DNA of 11,744 bases from an uncultured bacterium (GTDB lineage: Bacteria > Actinomycetota > Actinomycetes > S36-B12): NCBI GenBank assembly GCA_903896585.1, contig CAITYI010000079.1, positions 1 to 11,744 on the forward strand, given 5' to 3'. The position numbers were made by a program, and so were the translations under genes. Under the pieces are notes generated by a model. The model was not told the DNA's origin, searched no databases, and worked only from the letters and a program-made list of their open reading frames with translations. Every line of letters begins with the position of its first letter. The first letter of the stretch is position 1. This document shows, piece by piece, positions 1-6,421 of the stretch.

Positions 1-1
1 C

Positions 2-712
2 GGGGGGCCAACTTTTGCCACCAACACTTCGGGAGAACGCATTCTTCTTGGTGTGAATTCCGGCTCGGCCGGGGGTTGTGTTTCCAGTTTCACCGGGGCT
101 TATCTCATGGTGGGTTTTACGGCGATTGATTACCTTGATTTGGTTAATCAGGCACTCACCACTGCTGGATACCCGACGATTCCCTCAGCACCCGCTATTA
201 CGAGTGTGACAGCGGTCAACAACTCTGTGGTCGTTTCCTGGCAACCACCACAGGTCTCCCCTGCGACTGTCACGAACTTTGAAGTGATTAATGACGATGG
301 CACAGTTGGGTGTACAACTACCCAATTGGCTTGTGCGGTGCCCGACTTGGCGCCCGGTGAGTACCGCTTCACCGTTCGCGCACTCAACGCGCAGGGTGAG
401 GGCAATGCGTTGCCGGCCTCACTATCGGCCACAGTCGTACCCCCCAATCAAATGGCTCCACCCCGCGTTTCCGGCAGGAAAATTCGATTCACTTCGCTCT
501 CTGGAAAGACATCAGCGGTTGTGAGCCAGTATCAGGTCATTGATGCCCGGGGGAATCGAATCTGCACGCTGAAGGATTTCTCCCCCACGGCACCGAGTCT
601 GAGCTGTGCATTACCCACGAAATCCGGCAGCTATCGCTTCCGAGTACTCGCCGCTACCGAGATGGGGAAAACGGCTCCCTCTGGTTTAAGTAGAAAAATA
701 GTGGTTTCCTGA
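2..712 (+). CDS. Secreted trypsin-like serine protease with two Fn3-like domains (C-terminal part; 5' end outside window)
   Basis: The reading frame is open from the first base, so this is a fragment of 236 residues. It begins GGPTF, matching the end of the S1-family active-site motif GDSGGP. The base before it (c) fits the last base of a serine codon, so the catalytic serine lies just outside the window. The protease fold ends near residue 55 (ILLGVNSG..., then YLDLVNQAL). Two fibronectin type III-like modules follow, about residues 60-147 (SVVVSWQPP... YRFTVRALN) and 150-236 (YQVID... YRFRVLAAT), each with one cysteine pair at similar spacing. The frame stops with TGA at 710-712. No sortase motif or membrane anchor is visible at the C terminus, so release outside the cell or binding through the Fn3 modules is inferred. 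A GTG at 53 could be mistaken for the start, but the homology runs through it. Substrate unknown. Confidence 0.75.
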   Translation, partial: GGPTFATNTSGERILLGVNSGSAGGCVSSFTGAYLMVGFTAIDYLDLVNQALTTAGYPTIPSAPAITSVTAVNNSVVVSWQPPQVSPATVTNFEVINDDGTVGCTTTQLACAVPDLAPGEYRFTVRALNAQGEGNALPASLSATVVPPNQMAPPRVSGRKIRFTSLSGKTSAVVSQYQVIDARGNRICTLKDFSPTAPSLSCALPTKSGSYRFRVLAATEMGKTAPSGLSRKIVVS

Positions 713-799
713 CGAAATCCGAGAGTTTACCTACTATTCACCGCGAATTCCTACCCCCGATAACATTTGTATAACGCCTATGTCGTAAACTCGTCTCAT

Positions 800-813
800 A
801 CCGGAGACCCCGG
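800..813 (+). repeat. ACCGGAGACCCCGG element, copy 1 (leader of the 50-residue ORF)
   Basis: This 14-base sequence recurs exactly at 8757-8770 ahead of aceE, in both cases preceded by TCAT (with one extra base in copy 2). Here it ends 31 nt before the ATG at 845. It can fold as CCGG-AGACC-CCGG, a 4-bp stem with a 5-nt loop. A shared leader element or operator is possible, but chance identity cannot be excluded. Confidence 0.35.
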
Positions 814-844
814 CTAGTGAGTAATAGAAGTGGATGTGATGTAA

Positions 845-997
845 ATGCAGAGCTTCGGACGAGTTCTGAGCAATATTTTCGGGGGCAATCGCTCCAGAAA
901 TTTCCAACAGGAATGGGACTATCAGCGCTCAATGGCCATGAGTCCATCGCACCGCGATGAAATCGATGCCATTTTCCGCCGCCATCAGGGTGCTTAA
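845..997 (+). CDS. Small hypothetical protein, 50 residues
   Basis: An ATG at 845 opens a 50-residue frame ending with TAA at 995-997. The product is charged and soluble: a short basic N-terminal half (FGRVLSNIFGGNRSRNF), then a helix-friendly acidic and basic stretch (QEWDYQRSMAM, SPSHRDEIDAIFRRH). It has no signal peptide, cysteine or membrane segment. I do not recognise a named family, though small proteins of this kind with a DEIDAIF-like tail seem familiar from Actinobacteria. The leader carries the 14-base element shared with aceE, and upstream stop codons in all frames (ctagtgagtaatag) separate it from the protease. The Shine-Dalgarno sequence is weak (agaagtgga). A strong terminator lies 132 bp downstream. 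Function unknown; that it is a gene at all rests on its codon-like composition and its terminator. Confidence 0.5.
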   Translation: MQSFGRVLSNIFGGNRSRNFQQEWDYQRSMAMSPSHRDEIDAIFRRHQGA

Positions 998-1033
998 CCG
1001 CATCTAGGCGGTCAAAGACCCACCTACCCAGAC

Positions 1034-1081
1034 TTCATTGATCAAGTAATTCAGTGATCAAGTAATTCATTGATCGAGGCA
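1034..1081. repeat. 16-bp tandem repeat, three units
   Basis: The units are TTCATTGATCAAGTAA, TTCAGTGATCAAGTAA and a degenerate third copy starting TTCATTGATCGAG. Each intact unit contains the palindrome TGATCA. The array lies between the 50-residue ORF and the terminator at 1129. Function unknown; replication slippage is the simplest origin. Confidence 0.8.
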
Positions 1082-1128
1082 TCCGAGTGACTCGCCAATG
1101 AGAAACCGAAATGGTTTCACTCCAGCAG

Positions 1129-1153
1129 CCCGCAATCATTGATTGCGGGTTTT
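1129..1153 (+). terminator. Rho-independent terminator
   Basis: CCCGCAATC (1129-1137) pairs perfectly with GATTGCGGG (1141-1149) across a 3-nt loop and is followed by TTTT (1150-1153). The T-run is on the plus strand, so it ends transcripts coming from the protease/50-residue ORF side. Upstream are a 6-bp hairpin (GAAACC 1102-1107 with GGTTTC 1113-1118) and a short palindrome at 1084-1094. Read on the minus strand the stem has no T-run after it, so it is not a good terminator for choD. Confidence 0.8.
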
Positions 1154-1174
1154 GCTTTGGATTGAATCTTCCTT

Positions 1175-1228
1175 TAAGTCTTTGGGGTGATCTAAGTCTT
1201 TGGGGTGATCTAAGTCTTTGGGGTGATC
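1175..1228. repeat. 18-bp perfect tandem repeat (three copies) overlapping the choD stop codon
   Basis: The unit TAAGTCTTTGGGGTGATC occurs three times with no mismatch (1175-1192, 1193-1210, 1211-1228). On the minus strand each unit reads, in the choD frame, Ile-Thr-Pro-Lys-Thr then TAG. The copy at 1211-1228, plus one base, supplies the last codons and stop of choD. The other two lie downstream and repeat the same in-frame stop. Confidence 0.95.
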
Positions 1229-2892
1229 CGATAAGCCGCGGATGCATGCTCCGGGACATATGGAGACTTTGGCATGACCGGTGAAATAGGTTGATAGCCA
1301 ACTTCTTGAACAGGGCGCGGATCACTGTCCCCCTTATTCGGCCACATGGCTATAGCTCGCTCTGCCTGAGCGGTAATTGTCAAGGATGGATTCACTCCAA
1401 GATTCGCAGTGATAGCGGAGCCGTCAACAATATGAAGGTCGGGGTAGTTGAACACCCGGTGATACGGATCAATGACGCCATGGTCGGAATCCGCTCCAAT
1501 TACACAACCGCCCATGAAATGGGCTGTGACTGCGGCATCGAAATTTTCGAAAATAGAGCCACCAGCGCGGCCATCAATTAATTCCGCGACTCTTTCCACA
1601 ACTTCAGCGGCAACCGGTATGTAGGTGGGCGCGGGCGTTGATTCAGAACCCACCGTGGCAAGTTTCCACCGACCGAAGACATTCCGCTTTCCCGTCAATG
1701 TCAGGGAATTGTCTACCGTTTGCATGACAAGTGAGATAACTGATCGCTCACTCCAGCGACGAACATTCAGCATGGCAACAACGTCGGCAGGGTTCTTCGC
1801 CATTTCCCGAATCAATACTCGCCAACGCGCCTTGCCCGGTTCTGGGCGGGTTAACAGGGATTGCAACAGTCCCATTGAATTCGAGCCTTTGCCATAACGA
1901 ACAGGTTCCACATGGGTGTCAGCATCGGGGAAAAAACTCGAAGTGATTGCCACGCCTTCGGAGAAGTCAGTCGATGTTGTGTGTGCAATCGCACCAAGGA
2001 TTGACTCAGAATTCGTTCGAGACAATTTCCCCAGTGAGTTCGAAAGGTGTGGCAGAACTCCTTGATCTTTCATGGCGTGCAAAAGTTTTTGGGTGTTGTA
2101 GGCACCCGCAGCAAAAATCACTTGGTCCGAGGTGAATTCCACAATTTCATGTGTCCCTGTTTTCCGCGCACTAATGGCATATCCGCCGCCCGGAATCGGT
2201 GTGACATGAGTGACCGTCGTCATGGGAAAAACTTCAGCACCGGCCGCTTCCGCAAGACCGAGGTAGTTCTTGGGAAGGGTATTTTTGGCATTAAACCGAC
2301 AACCGGTCATGCATTCACCGCACTCGATACAGCCGGTGCGCTCCGGCCCAACTCCTCCAAAGTACGGGTCAGGCGAATTTTTTCCTCTACCCTCACCGAA
2401 AAAAACGCCTACCGGTGTCAGGGTGAATGTGTGTCCCACGCCCATGGAGGATGCAACTTCCTGCATGACTTTGTCCGACGGGGTCATGGTGGGGTTGAGC
2501 TCTACGCCCAGCATTCGACTGGCTTGATCATAAAAGGGTGCTAACTCTTTTTTCCAATCGGTGATGCCACTCCACTGCTGGTCTGAAAAGAATCGATCGC
2601 CCGGGACATACAGTGTGTTTGCATAGACCAGGCTTCCACCACCTACCCCTGCCCCCGCAAGGATGGCAACATCTTTCAGAACATGAATTCGTTGGATACC
2701 AAAGAAGCCCAGTGCCGGTGCCCACAGGAAATTCTTTAAGTCCCATGAGTTTTTCGCATACGTGGCTTCATTAAACCTGCGGCCAGCTTCCACAACCGCG
2801 ACCGAGTAGCCCTTTTCTCGCAGTCGCAGAGCAGATACCGATCCCCCAAAACCGGAACCGATGATCACCACATCGAATTGTGGGGTGTGCAT
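1210..2892 (-). CDS. choD: GMC-family FAD-dependent oxidoreductase, ChoD (Rv3409c) type, 'cholesterol oxidase'
   Basis: A 560-residue flavoprotein if started at the ATG at 2892; this start aligns with the mycobacterial ChoD N terminus. In-frame GTG (2922) and TTG (2928) starts would add 10-12 residues; none of the three has a clear Shine-Dalgarno sequence. The Rossmann FAD motif GSGFGG is at residues 12-17, with acidic E35 in VVEAGRRF and GAGVGGGS at 80-87. A cysteine cluster C188-x2-C191-x2-C194-x3-C198 resembles a ferredoxin [4Fe-4S] motif. The GMC C-terminal domain carries HFMGG (from about H458) and NLGVNP (about N501), the usual catalytic His/Asn region. The family oxidises alcohols, and sterol 3-hydroxyl oxidation was proposed for ChoD, but the true substrate of this branch is uncertain. 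No other sterol gene is nearby. It is transcribed divergently from the thiamine operon and ends in an 18-bp repeat. Confidence 0.85.
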   Translation of the reverse strand: MHTPQFDVVIIGSGFGGSVSALRLREKGYSVAVVEAGRRFNEATYAKNSWDLKNFLWAPALGFFGIQRIHVLKDVAILAGAGVGGGSLVYANTLYVPGDRFFSDQQWSGITDWKKELAPFYDQASRMLGVELNPTMTPSDKVMQEVASSMGVGHTFTLTPVGVFFGEGRGKNSPDPYFGGVGPERTGCIECGECMTGCRFNAKNTLPKNYLGLAEAAGAEVFPMTTVTHVTPIPGGGYAISARKTGTHEIVEFTSDQVIFAAGAYNTQKLLHAMKDQGVLPHLSNSLGKLSRTNSESILGAIAHTTSTDFSEGVAITSSFFPDADTHVEPVRYGKGSNSMGLLQSLLTRPEPGKARWRVLIREMAKNPADVVAMLNVRRWSERSVISLVMQTVDNSLTLTGKRNVFGRWKLATVGSESTPAPTYIPVAAEVVERVAELIDGRAGGSIFENFDAAVTAHFMGGCVIGADSDHGVIDPYHRVFNYPDLHIVDGSAITANLGVNPSLTITAQAERAIAMWPNKGDSDPRPVQEVGYQPISPVMPKSPYVPEHASAAYRITPKT

Positions 2893-2951
2893 CCGTGGGG
2901 TATCACTCTGTGCCTGCTTCACGTGCAAAGGCTATGCCGATTCCCGGATAT

Positions 2952-2979
2952 TTGCTTCCCCTTTCCCAAGTGTTAGAGT
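2952..2979 (+). promoter_or_regulatory. Probable promoter of the thi operon
   Basis: An extended -10 (TG at 2971-2972, TAGAGT at 2974-2979) lies 16 nt after a weak -35 (TTGCTT, 2952-2957). Transcription would start near 2986, exactly where the TPP aptamer begins. The fit to the riboswitch start is the main support. Confidence 0.5.
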
Positions 2980-2985
2980 GGGAAA

Positions 2986-3077
2986 TCCTGGGGAGCTCGC
3001 GGGATCAGCGGGCTGAGAGGGCAGTGGCCACTGCCGACCCAACAACCTGATCTGGGTAATGCCAGCGCGAGGGAGCG
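2986..3077 (+). promoter_or_regulatory. TPP riboswitch (THI element)
   Basis: All conserved blocks of the thiamine pyrophosphate aptamer are present: GGGGAGC (2990-2996), CTGAGA (3013-3018), GACCC (3036-3040), and ACCTGATCTGG...AATGCCAGCG...AGGGA (3045-3074). AGCTCGC (2994-3000) pairs with GCGGGCT (3008-3014), and the variable arm is a perfect 16-nt palindrome, GGCAGTGGCCACTGCC (3020-3035). CTGG (3052-3055) pairs with CCAG (3062-3065). The Shine-Dalgarno sequence of thiB (AGGGAG, 3070-3075) is the conserved 3' edge of the aptamer itself, with 8 nt to the ATG at 3084. There is no room for a separate expression platform. TPP binding should therefore block ribosome access directly and lower transporter synthesis when TPP is plentiful. 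Confidence 0.95.
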
Positions 3078-3083
3078 AAGCAC

Positions 3084-4142
3084 ATGGGTTTGACTGTGAA
3101 AGTAATCAATTGTGCGACTGGCATGGCCGGTCTCGTTATCAGTATCGCCCTCATTGCGGGATGTTCCGCTACGACTAACACAAGTGAGCCCCAGATTGTG
3201 CGCATGTTGACTCACGAGTCATTTGCCCTGAGCGATGAAATAATCGCCGAACTGGCCGACCAAGGAATCCAACTCGAAATCCTTGCGACCGGCGATGCCG
3301 GGAGCATGACCGCGTCGGCAGTGCTTGCTGCGGGAGCACCCACAGCAGATTTGATTTTTGGAGTAGACAACACGCTCATAACTCGTGCGGCAAGCGAAGG
3401 CGTATTTGCGCCGTATACATCCCCGGAACTGGGCAACTTAGCCCCCGAATTTCAAGCCCTCACCGAACAAGGTCTCGTCACCCCGATTGATTTTGGTGAC
3501 GTGTGCATCAATGTGGATTCGCGGTGGTTTGCTGAAAACAACGAAAAGCCTCCAACGACCATGGAAGAACTTCCCGCATTCGCCAATAAGCTGGTTGTGG
3601 AAGATCCTGGAACGTCTTCCCCCGGCTTGGCATTCCTCTTGGCTAGCGTCGTGCGTTTTGGTGATGCATGGCCGGATTTCTGGATGCAACTGCGCGATGG
3701 CGGAGTAAAAGTTGCCGGTTCATGGACCGATGCGTACTACACGGATTTCACTCTCAACGGTGGGGATCGACCACTCGTTGTTTCCTATGCCACCAGTCCG
3801 GCCGCTGAGGTCATATTCGCGGAAGATCCAAGTGTGATTTCACCATCCACCCAGACACTGGTGGATAGTTGTTACCGACAAATTGAGTTTGCTGGCGTGT
3901 TAGAAGGTGCCGCCAATCCAACGGGGGCCGAAAAAGTTATCGACTGGCTCCTCTCGCCCGCGGTTCAGGCAGATATTCCTCTCAGCATGTTCGTTTACCC
4001 GGTGCGTAATGAAGTTGAACTCCCTCCGGTGTTTAGGGAATTCACTCCGGTGGTGACAACCAGCGCCGAATTAGACCCGTCCGTGATCAATGATGAACTC
4101 AACGGCATTCTGTCTCGCTGGGGTCAGGTGATGGGGCGCTGA
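3084..4142 (+). CDS. thiB: Thiamine ABC transporter substrate-binding lipoprotein
   Basis: A 352-residue lipoprotein that captures thiamine (or its phosphates) outside the membrane and hands it to ThiP. The N terminus is a lipoprotein signal, with a hydrophobic stretch at residues 14-25 and lipobox IAGC with acylated C27. Family motifs follow in the usual order: MLTHESFAL (41-49), ADLIFGVDN (88-96), PIDFGDVCINVD (134-145), EDPGTSSPG (173-181) and SYATSPA (234-240). These match ThiB/TbpA-type binding proteins of the extracellular solute-binding family 1. The length is near the usual one for the family. The ATG start is fixed by the AGGGAG site 8 nt upstream, which lies inside the TPP riboswitch, so regulation by TPP is direct. 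It is the first gene of thiB-thiP-thiQ; a stem-forming inverted repeat begins on the base after its stop codon. Confidence 0.92.
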   Translation: MGLTVKVINCATGMAGLVISIALIAGCSATTNTSEPQIVRMLTHESFALSDEIIAELADQGIQLEILATGDAGSMTASAVLAAGAPTADLIFGVDNTLITRAASEGVFAPYTSPELGNLAPEFQALTEQGLVTPIDFGDVCINVDSRWFAENNEKPPTTMEELPAFANKLVVEDPGTSSPGLAFLLASVVRFGDAWPDFWMQLRDGGVKVAGSWTDAYYTDFTLNGGDRPLVVSYATSPAAEVIFAEDPSVISPSTQTLVDSCYRQIEFAGVLEGAANPTGAEKVIDWLLSPAVQADIPLSMFVYPVRNEVELPPVFREFTPVVTTSAELDPSVINDELNGILSRWGQVMGR

Positions 4143-4187
4143 GCACCCAGACACTTTTACTCGCTCGCCACTCCCCCACCTGGGTGC
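4143..4187 (+). promoter_or_regulatory. thiB-thiP intercistronic hairpin covering the thiP start
   Basis: GCACCCAG (4143-4150) and CTGGGTGC (4180-4187) are perfect 8-bp complements separated by 29 nt. The left arm starts directly after the thiB TGA and the right arm contains the presumed GTG start of thiP (4184-4186). There is no T-run, so it is not a terminator. It could protect the thiB message and hold down thiP translation, as expected when binding protein must exceed permease. Untested; an 8-bp match at this distance can also arise by chance. Confidence 0.45.
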
Positions 4188-5743
4188 GGCGCGCATGGAT
4201 TGTTCCTGTCATTTTTTTCGCCACTTTCTTGATTTATCCGCTTTTTGTACTGGCTCGAACCGCCTGGACCGCAGATACTCTCGTGTCACTTACGAGCAGC
4301 AGCACCTGGACTGTTGCACTCATTGCGAGCGCACAGAGTGTGCTTAGCGTTGGACTGTCACTTGCCATTGGCCTGCCTATTGCCGGAGTTTTGAGTCGTT
4401 ATCAATTTCAAGGCCGATCATTTCTCTGGGCCTTGGTCACAGTGCCTTTTGTTTTACCCACTGTTGTTGTCGCATTGGGATTCCAAGCATTACTTGGTGG
4501 ATTATTTGAACCGGGATTAATCCTTGTGGTGCTTGCCCATGCCTATATCAACATCGCTGTCGTTGTTCGAATAGTGGGTGCGCAATGGAGTGCCATTAAC
4601 CCCCATCAAATGGTGGTAGCACGAACATTGGGTTCCACCCCTTGGCGAGTTTTTCGGACTATCACTATTCCGAACCTCACACCCTCAATTTTGGCATCTG
4701 CGTGTGTTGTATTTGTCTTTAGTTTCACCTCGCTCGGCATTGTCACCATTCTCGGCGACGGATCAACCACCAGGACACTTGAGCAAGTGATTCTCCGTCA
4801 ATCATCGGTGCTACTTGATTTTCCCGGCGCACTCGCCAGCGCAATTCTTCAACTGGTTGTGGTCAGTTCAGCATTGTTTATTGCAGCACGCTCACGGGGC
4901 ACAGCTCTGACTCTGAGAACCGGCAACTCAACTCGAACTCACTACTTAATCAGGATTACGTCAAAGAAGACCGGCTTGTGGGTCTTTACGATCGCGTCAC
5001 TGGCCGGTGTCTTTGTAGTGGCTCCAATAGCGAGCATTGTGTGGGCTTCACTTTCCGGCCGCGATGGATTCACTCTTGGGTGGTGGATTTCACTCCAAGA
5101 TTCATCTGATGCTTTTTCTCGACTAGGTTCTCCACTGCACGCATTGGGTTTGTCTGTTGTGCTCGCGATATTCACTGCGCTCACTGCAGCTTTTGTTGGA
5201 GGAGCAATAGCAATTGCAGTCATGGGTCGCAATCCATTCATTGCTTTCCTGAGTCTGATTCCACTTGGACTGTCAGCGGCCACAGTCGGACTAGGCACGC
5301 TCTTGGCATTTGGTCGGGCTCCCATTGACCTTCGCGCCTCTGGTGTGCTCATTCCCATTGCCCACGCACTGGTGGCAGTGCCACTTGTGGTTGCCCTGGC
5401 CGCACCGGTACTCAGAGCCGCAGACCCGCGACGAATGTTTGTCGCAAGCAGTCTTGGCGCCTCCCCAAATCGAGCATGGTGGACTGCCTATGGAAATGTG
5501 ATTCGAATGGTGATGTTGGCCGCGGGCGGCTTGGCGGGGGCTGTGTCACTGGGTGAGTTCGGGGCTGCAACTTTCCTTGCTCGACCTGATTCCCCCACGG
5601 TTCCTATCCAAATTTCGAAGTTATTAACTCGACCGGGTGAACAAGCTTACGCAACGGCTGCAGTACTCAGCGTCACTTTGATTATCGCCACGCTCACCCT
5701 CATGCTGATTGTTGATCGAATGAATAGCAAGGTACGTCTATGA
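4184..5743 (+). CDS. thiP: Thiamine ABC transporter permease (fused two-domain type)
   Basis: A 519-residue membrane protein with about 12 hydrophobic segments in two homologous halves, the fused arrangement typical of ThiP. Each half has a cytoplasmic EAA-type coupling loop: residues about 144-167 (VARTLGSTPWRVFRTITIPNL) and about 420-443 (VASSLGASPNRAWW...NVI); the second is degenerate. These loops dock with the ThiQ ATPase. The start is uncertain. The GTG at 4184 has no Shine-Dalgarno sequence and sits in a stem. The frame stays open upstream to a CTG at 4139 that overlaps the thiB stop (CTGA) and would add 15 residues (LSTQTLLLARHSPTW). No ATG, GTG or TTG lies between. The 3' end overlaps the thiQ start as ATGA, so the two are translationally coupled. 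It functions with ThiB and ThiQ in thiamine import. Confidence 0.9.
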   Translation: MRRAWIVPVIFFATFLIYPLFVLARTAWTADTLVSLTSSSTWTVALIASAQSVLSVGLSLAIGLPIAGVLSRYQFQGRSFLWALVTVPFVLPTVVVALGFQALLGGLFEPGLILVVLAHAYINIAVVVRIVGAQWSAINPHQMVVARTLGSTPWRVFRTITIPNLTPSILASACVVFVFSFTSLGIVTILGDGSTTRTLEQVILRQSSVLLDFPGALASAILQLVVVSSALFIAARSRGTALTLRTGNSTRTHYLIRITSKKTGLWVFTIASLAGVFVVAPIASIVWASLSGRDGFTLGWWISLQDSSDAFSRLGSPLHALGLSVVLAIFTALTAAFVGGAIAIAVMGRNPFIAFLSLIPLGLSAATVGLGTLLAFGRAPIDLRASGVLIPIAHALVAVPLVVALAAPVLRAADPRRMFVASSLGASPNRAWWTAYGNVIRMVMLAAGGLAGAVSLGEFGAATFLARPDSPTVPIQISKLLTRPGEQAYATAAVLSVTLIIATLTLMLIVDRMNSKVRL

Positions 5744-5784
5744 CAATGTCCGGTGTGACAATGTCCGCTATGACAATGTCCACA
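5740..5784. repeat. 15-bp tandem repeat (three units) at the thiQ start codon
   Basis: The units are ATGACAATGTCCGGT, GTGACAATGTCCGCT and ATGACAATGTCCACA. They are in frame and encode MTMSG-VTMSA-MTMST. Each unit carries two possible start codons, six in total. Confidence 0.95.
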
Positions 5785-6405
5785 CCTGGCCTTACCTTGA
5801 AAAAATTGGTTATCGGTTACTTGCACCCACTCCTTGAGCCACTTTCGATTGACATTCATGCCGGGAAAACGCTTGCGGTATTGGGACCGAGCGGGTGCGG
5901 AAAATCCACTTTGCTTGCCACCATCGTCGGAATGACTCCAGCATTATCCGGTTCAATCATTCTTAACGGCCGAGATATCTCCAACGTGCCCATCCATCAA
6001 CGAGGAATCGGATTGGTCTTTCAAGAACCACTCCTGTTCTCGCATCTGTCCCTCGTTGACAACATTGCTTATGGCCTCAGAGCTGCGCACGTTGACAAAG
6101 AGATCGCTCGAGCCAAGGCGGACGAACTTCTTGATTGGGTGGGGCTAAGTTCCATCAAGCATCAGAGAACATGGGAAATTTCAGGTGGACAGGCTGGACG
6201 CGTTGCTCTGGCCCGCGCACTCGCCCCCAACCCTCAAGCACTCCTCTTCGATGAGCCCTACAGCGCATTGGACAATGAAACGCGATTACGTCTTTCCCAA
6301 GAAGTTCGCGATCTTCTTCGGCAACGAAATATCCCGGCCATTCATGTGACCCACGACCGGATCGAGGCAGAGTCCGTAGCCGATCAACTACTGGTACTTC
6401 CTTAA
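5740..6405 (+). CDS. thiQ: Thiamine ABC transporter ATP-binding protein
   Basis: A 221-residue ABC ATPase that powers thiamine import through ThiP on the inner face of the membrane. The motifs are complete: Walker A GPSGCGKST (49-57), Q-loop Q95 in VFQEP, signature ISGGQ (147-151; Ile replaces the usual Leu), Walker B ALLFDEP (167-173) with catalytic E172, D-loop SALD (175-178) and H-loop H205 in HVTHD. There is no C-terminal regulatory domain, and the length fits the compact ThiQ class. The ATG overlaps the thiP stop by 4 bp (ATGA), with AAGG seven bases upstream. The first 15 residues are a three-fold MTMSx repeat outside the conserved domain, which starts near residue 17, so the true start could be any of several in-frame ATG/GTG codons. 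The next gene follows 16 bp later. Confidence 0.93.
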   Translation: MTMSGVTMSAMTMSTPGLTLKKLVIGYLHPLLEPLSIDIHAGKTLAVLGPSGCGKSTLLATIVGMTPALSGSIILNGRDISNVPIHQRGIGLVFQEPLLFSHLSLVDNIAYGLRAAHVDKEIARAKADELLDWVGLSSIKHQRTWEISGGQAGRVALARALAPNPQALLFDEPYSALDNETRLRLSQEVRDLLRQRNIPAIHVTHDRIEAESVADQLLVLP

Positions 6406-6421
6406 CTGCGATACTCGGCAC

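Noticed and set aside
761..791. Promoter for the 50-residue ORF (TATAAC at 770-775 or TAAACT at 786-791)
   Set aside because: Plausible -10 boxes, but neither has a convincing -35 at 16-18 nt, so I did not call it.
1129..1153. Hairpin as the choD terminator
   Set aside because: On the minus strand the stem is followed by CTGCTGG, not a T-run; it works only on the plus strand.
1035..1325. Minus-strand frame with a repeated SPQRLR peptide
   Set aside because: The peptide repeat is the 18-bp DNA repeat read in another frame; the frame overlaps the choD 3' end and has no ribosome site.
2047..2544. Plus-strand frame of 165 codons over choD
   Set aside because: It is antisense to the FAD oxidoreductase, and its composition (many Arg, Cys and His from reversed codons) is not protein-like.
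4942..5358. Minus-strand frame of 138 codons over thiP
   Set aside because: It is antisense to conserved membrane segments of ThiP and has no start context or homology that I recognise.
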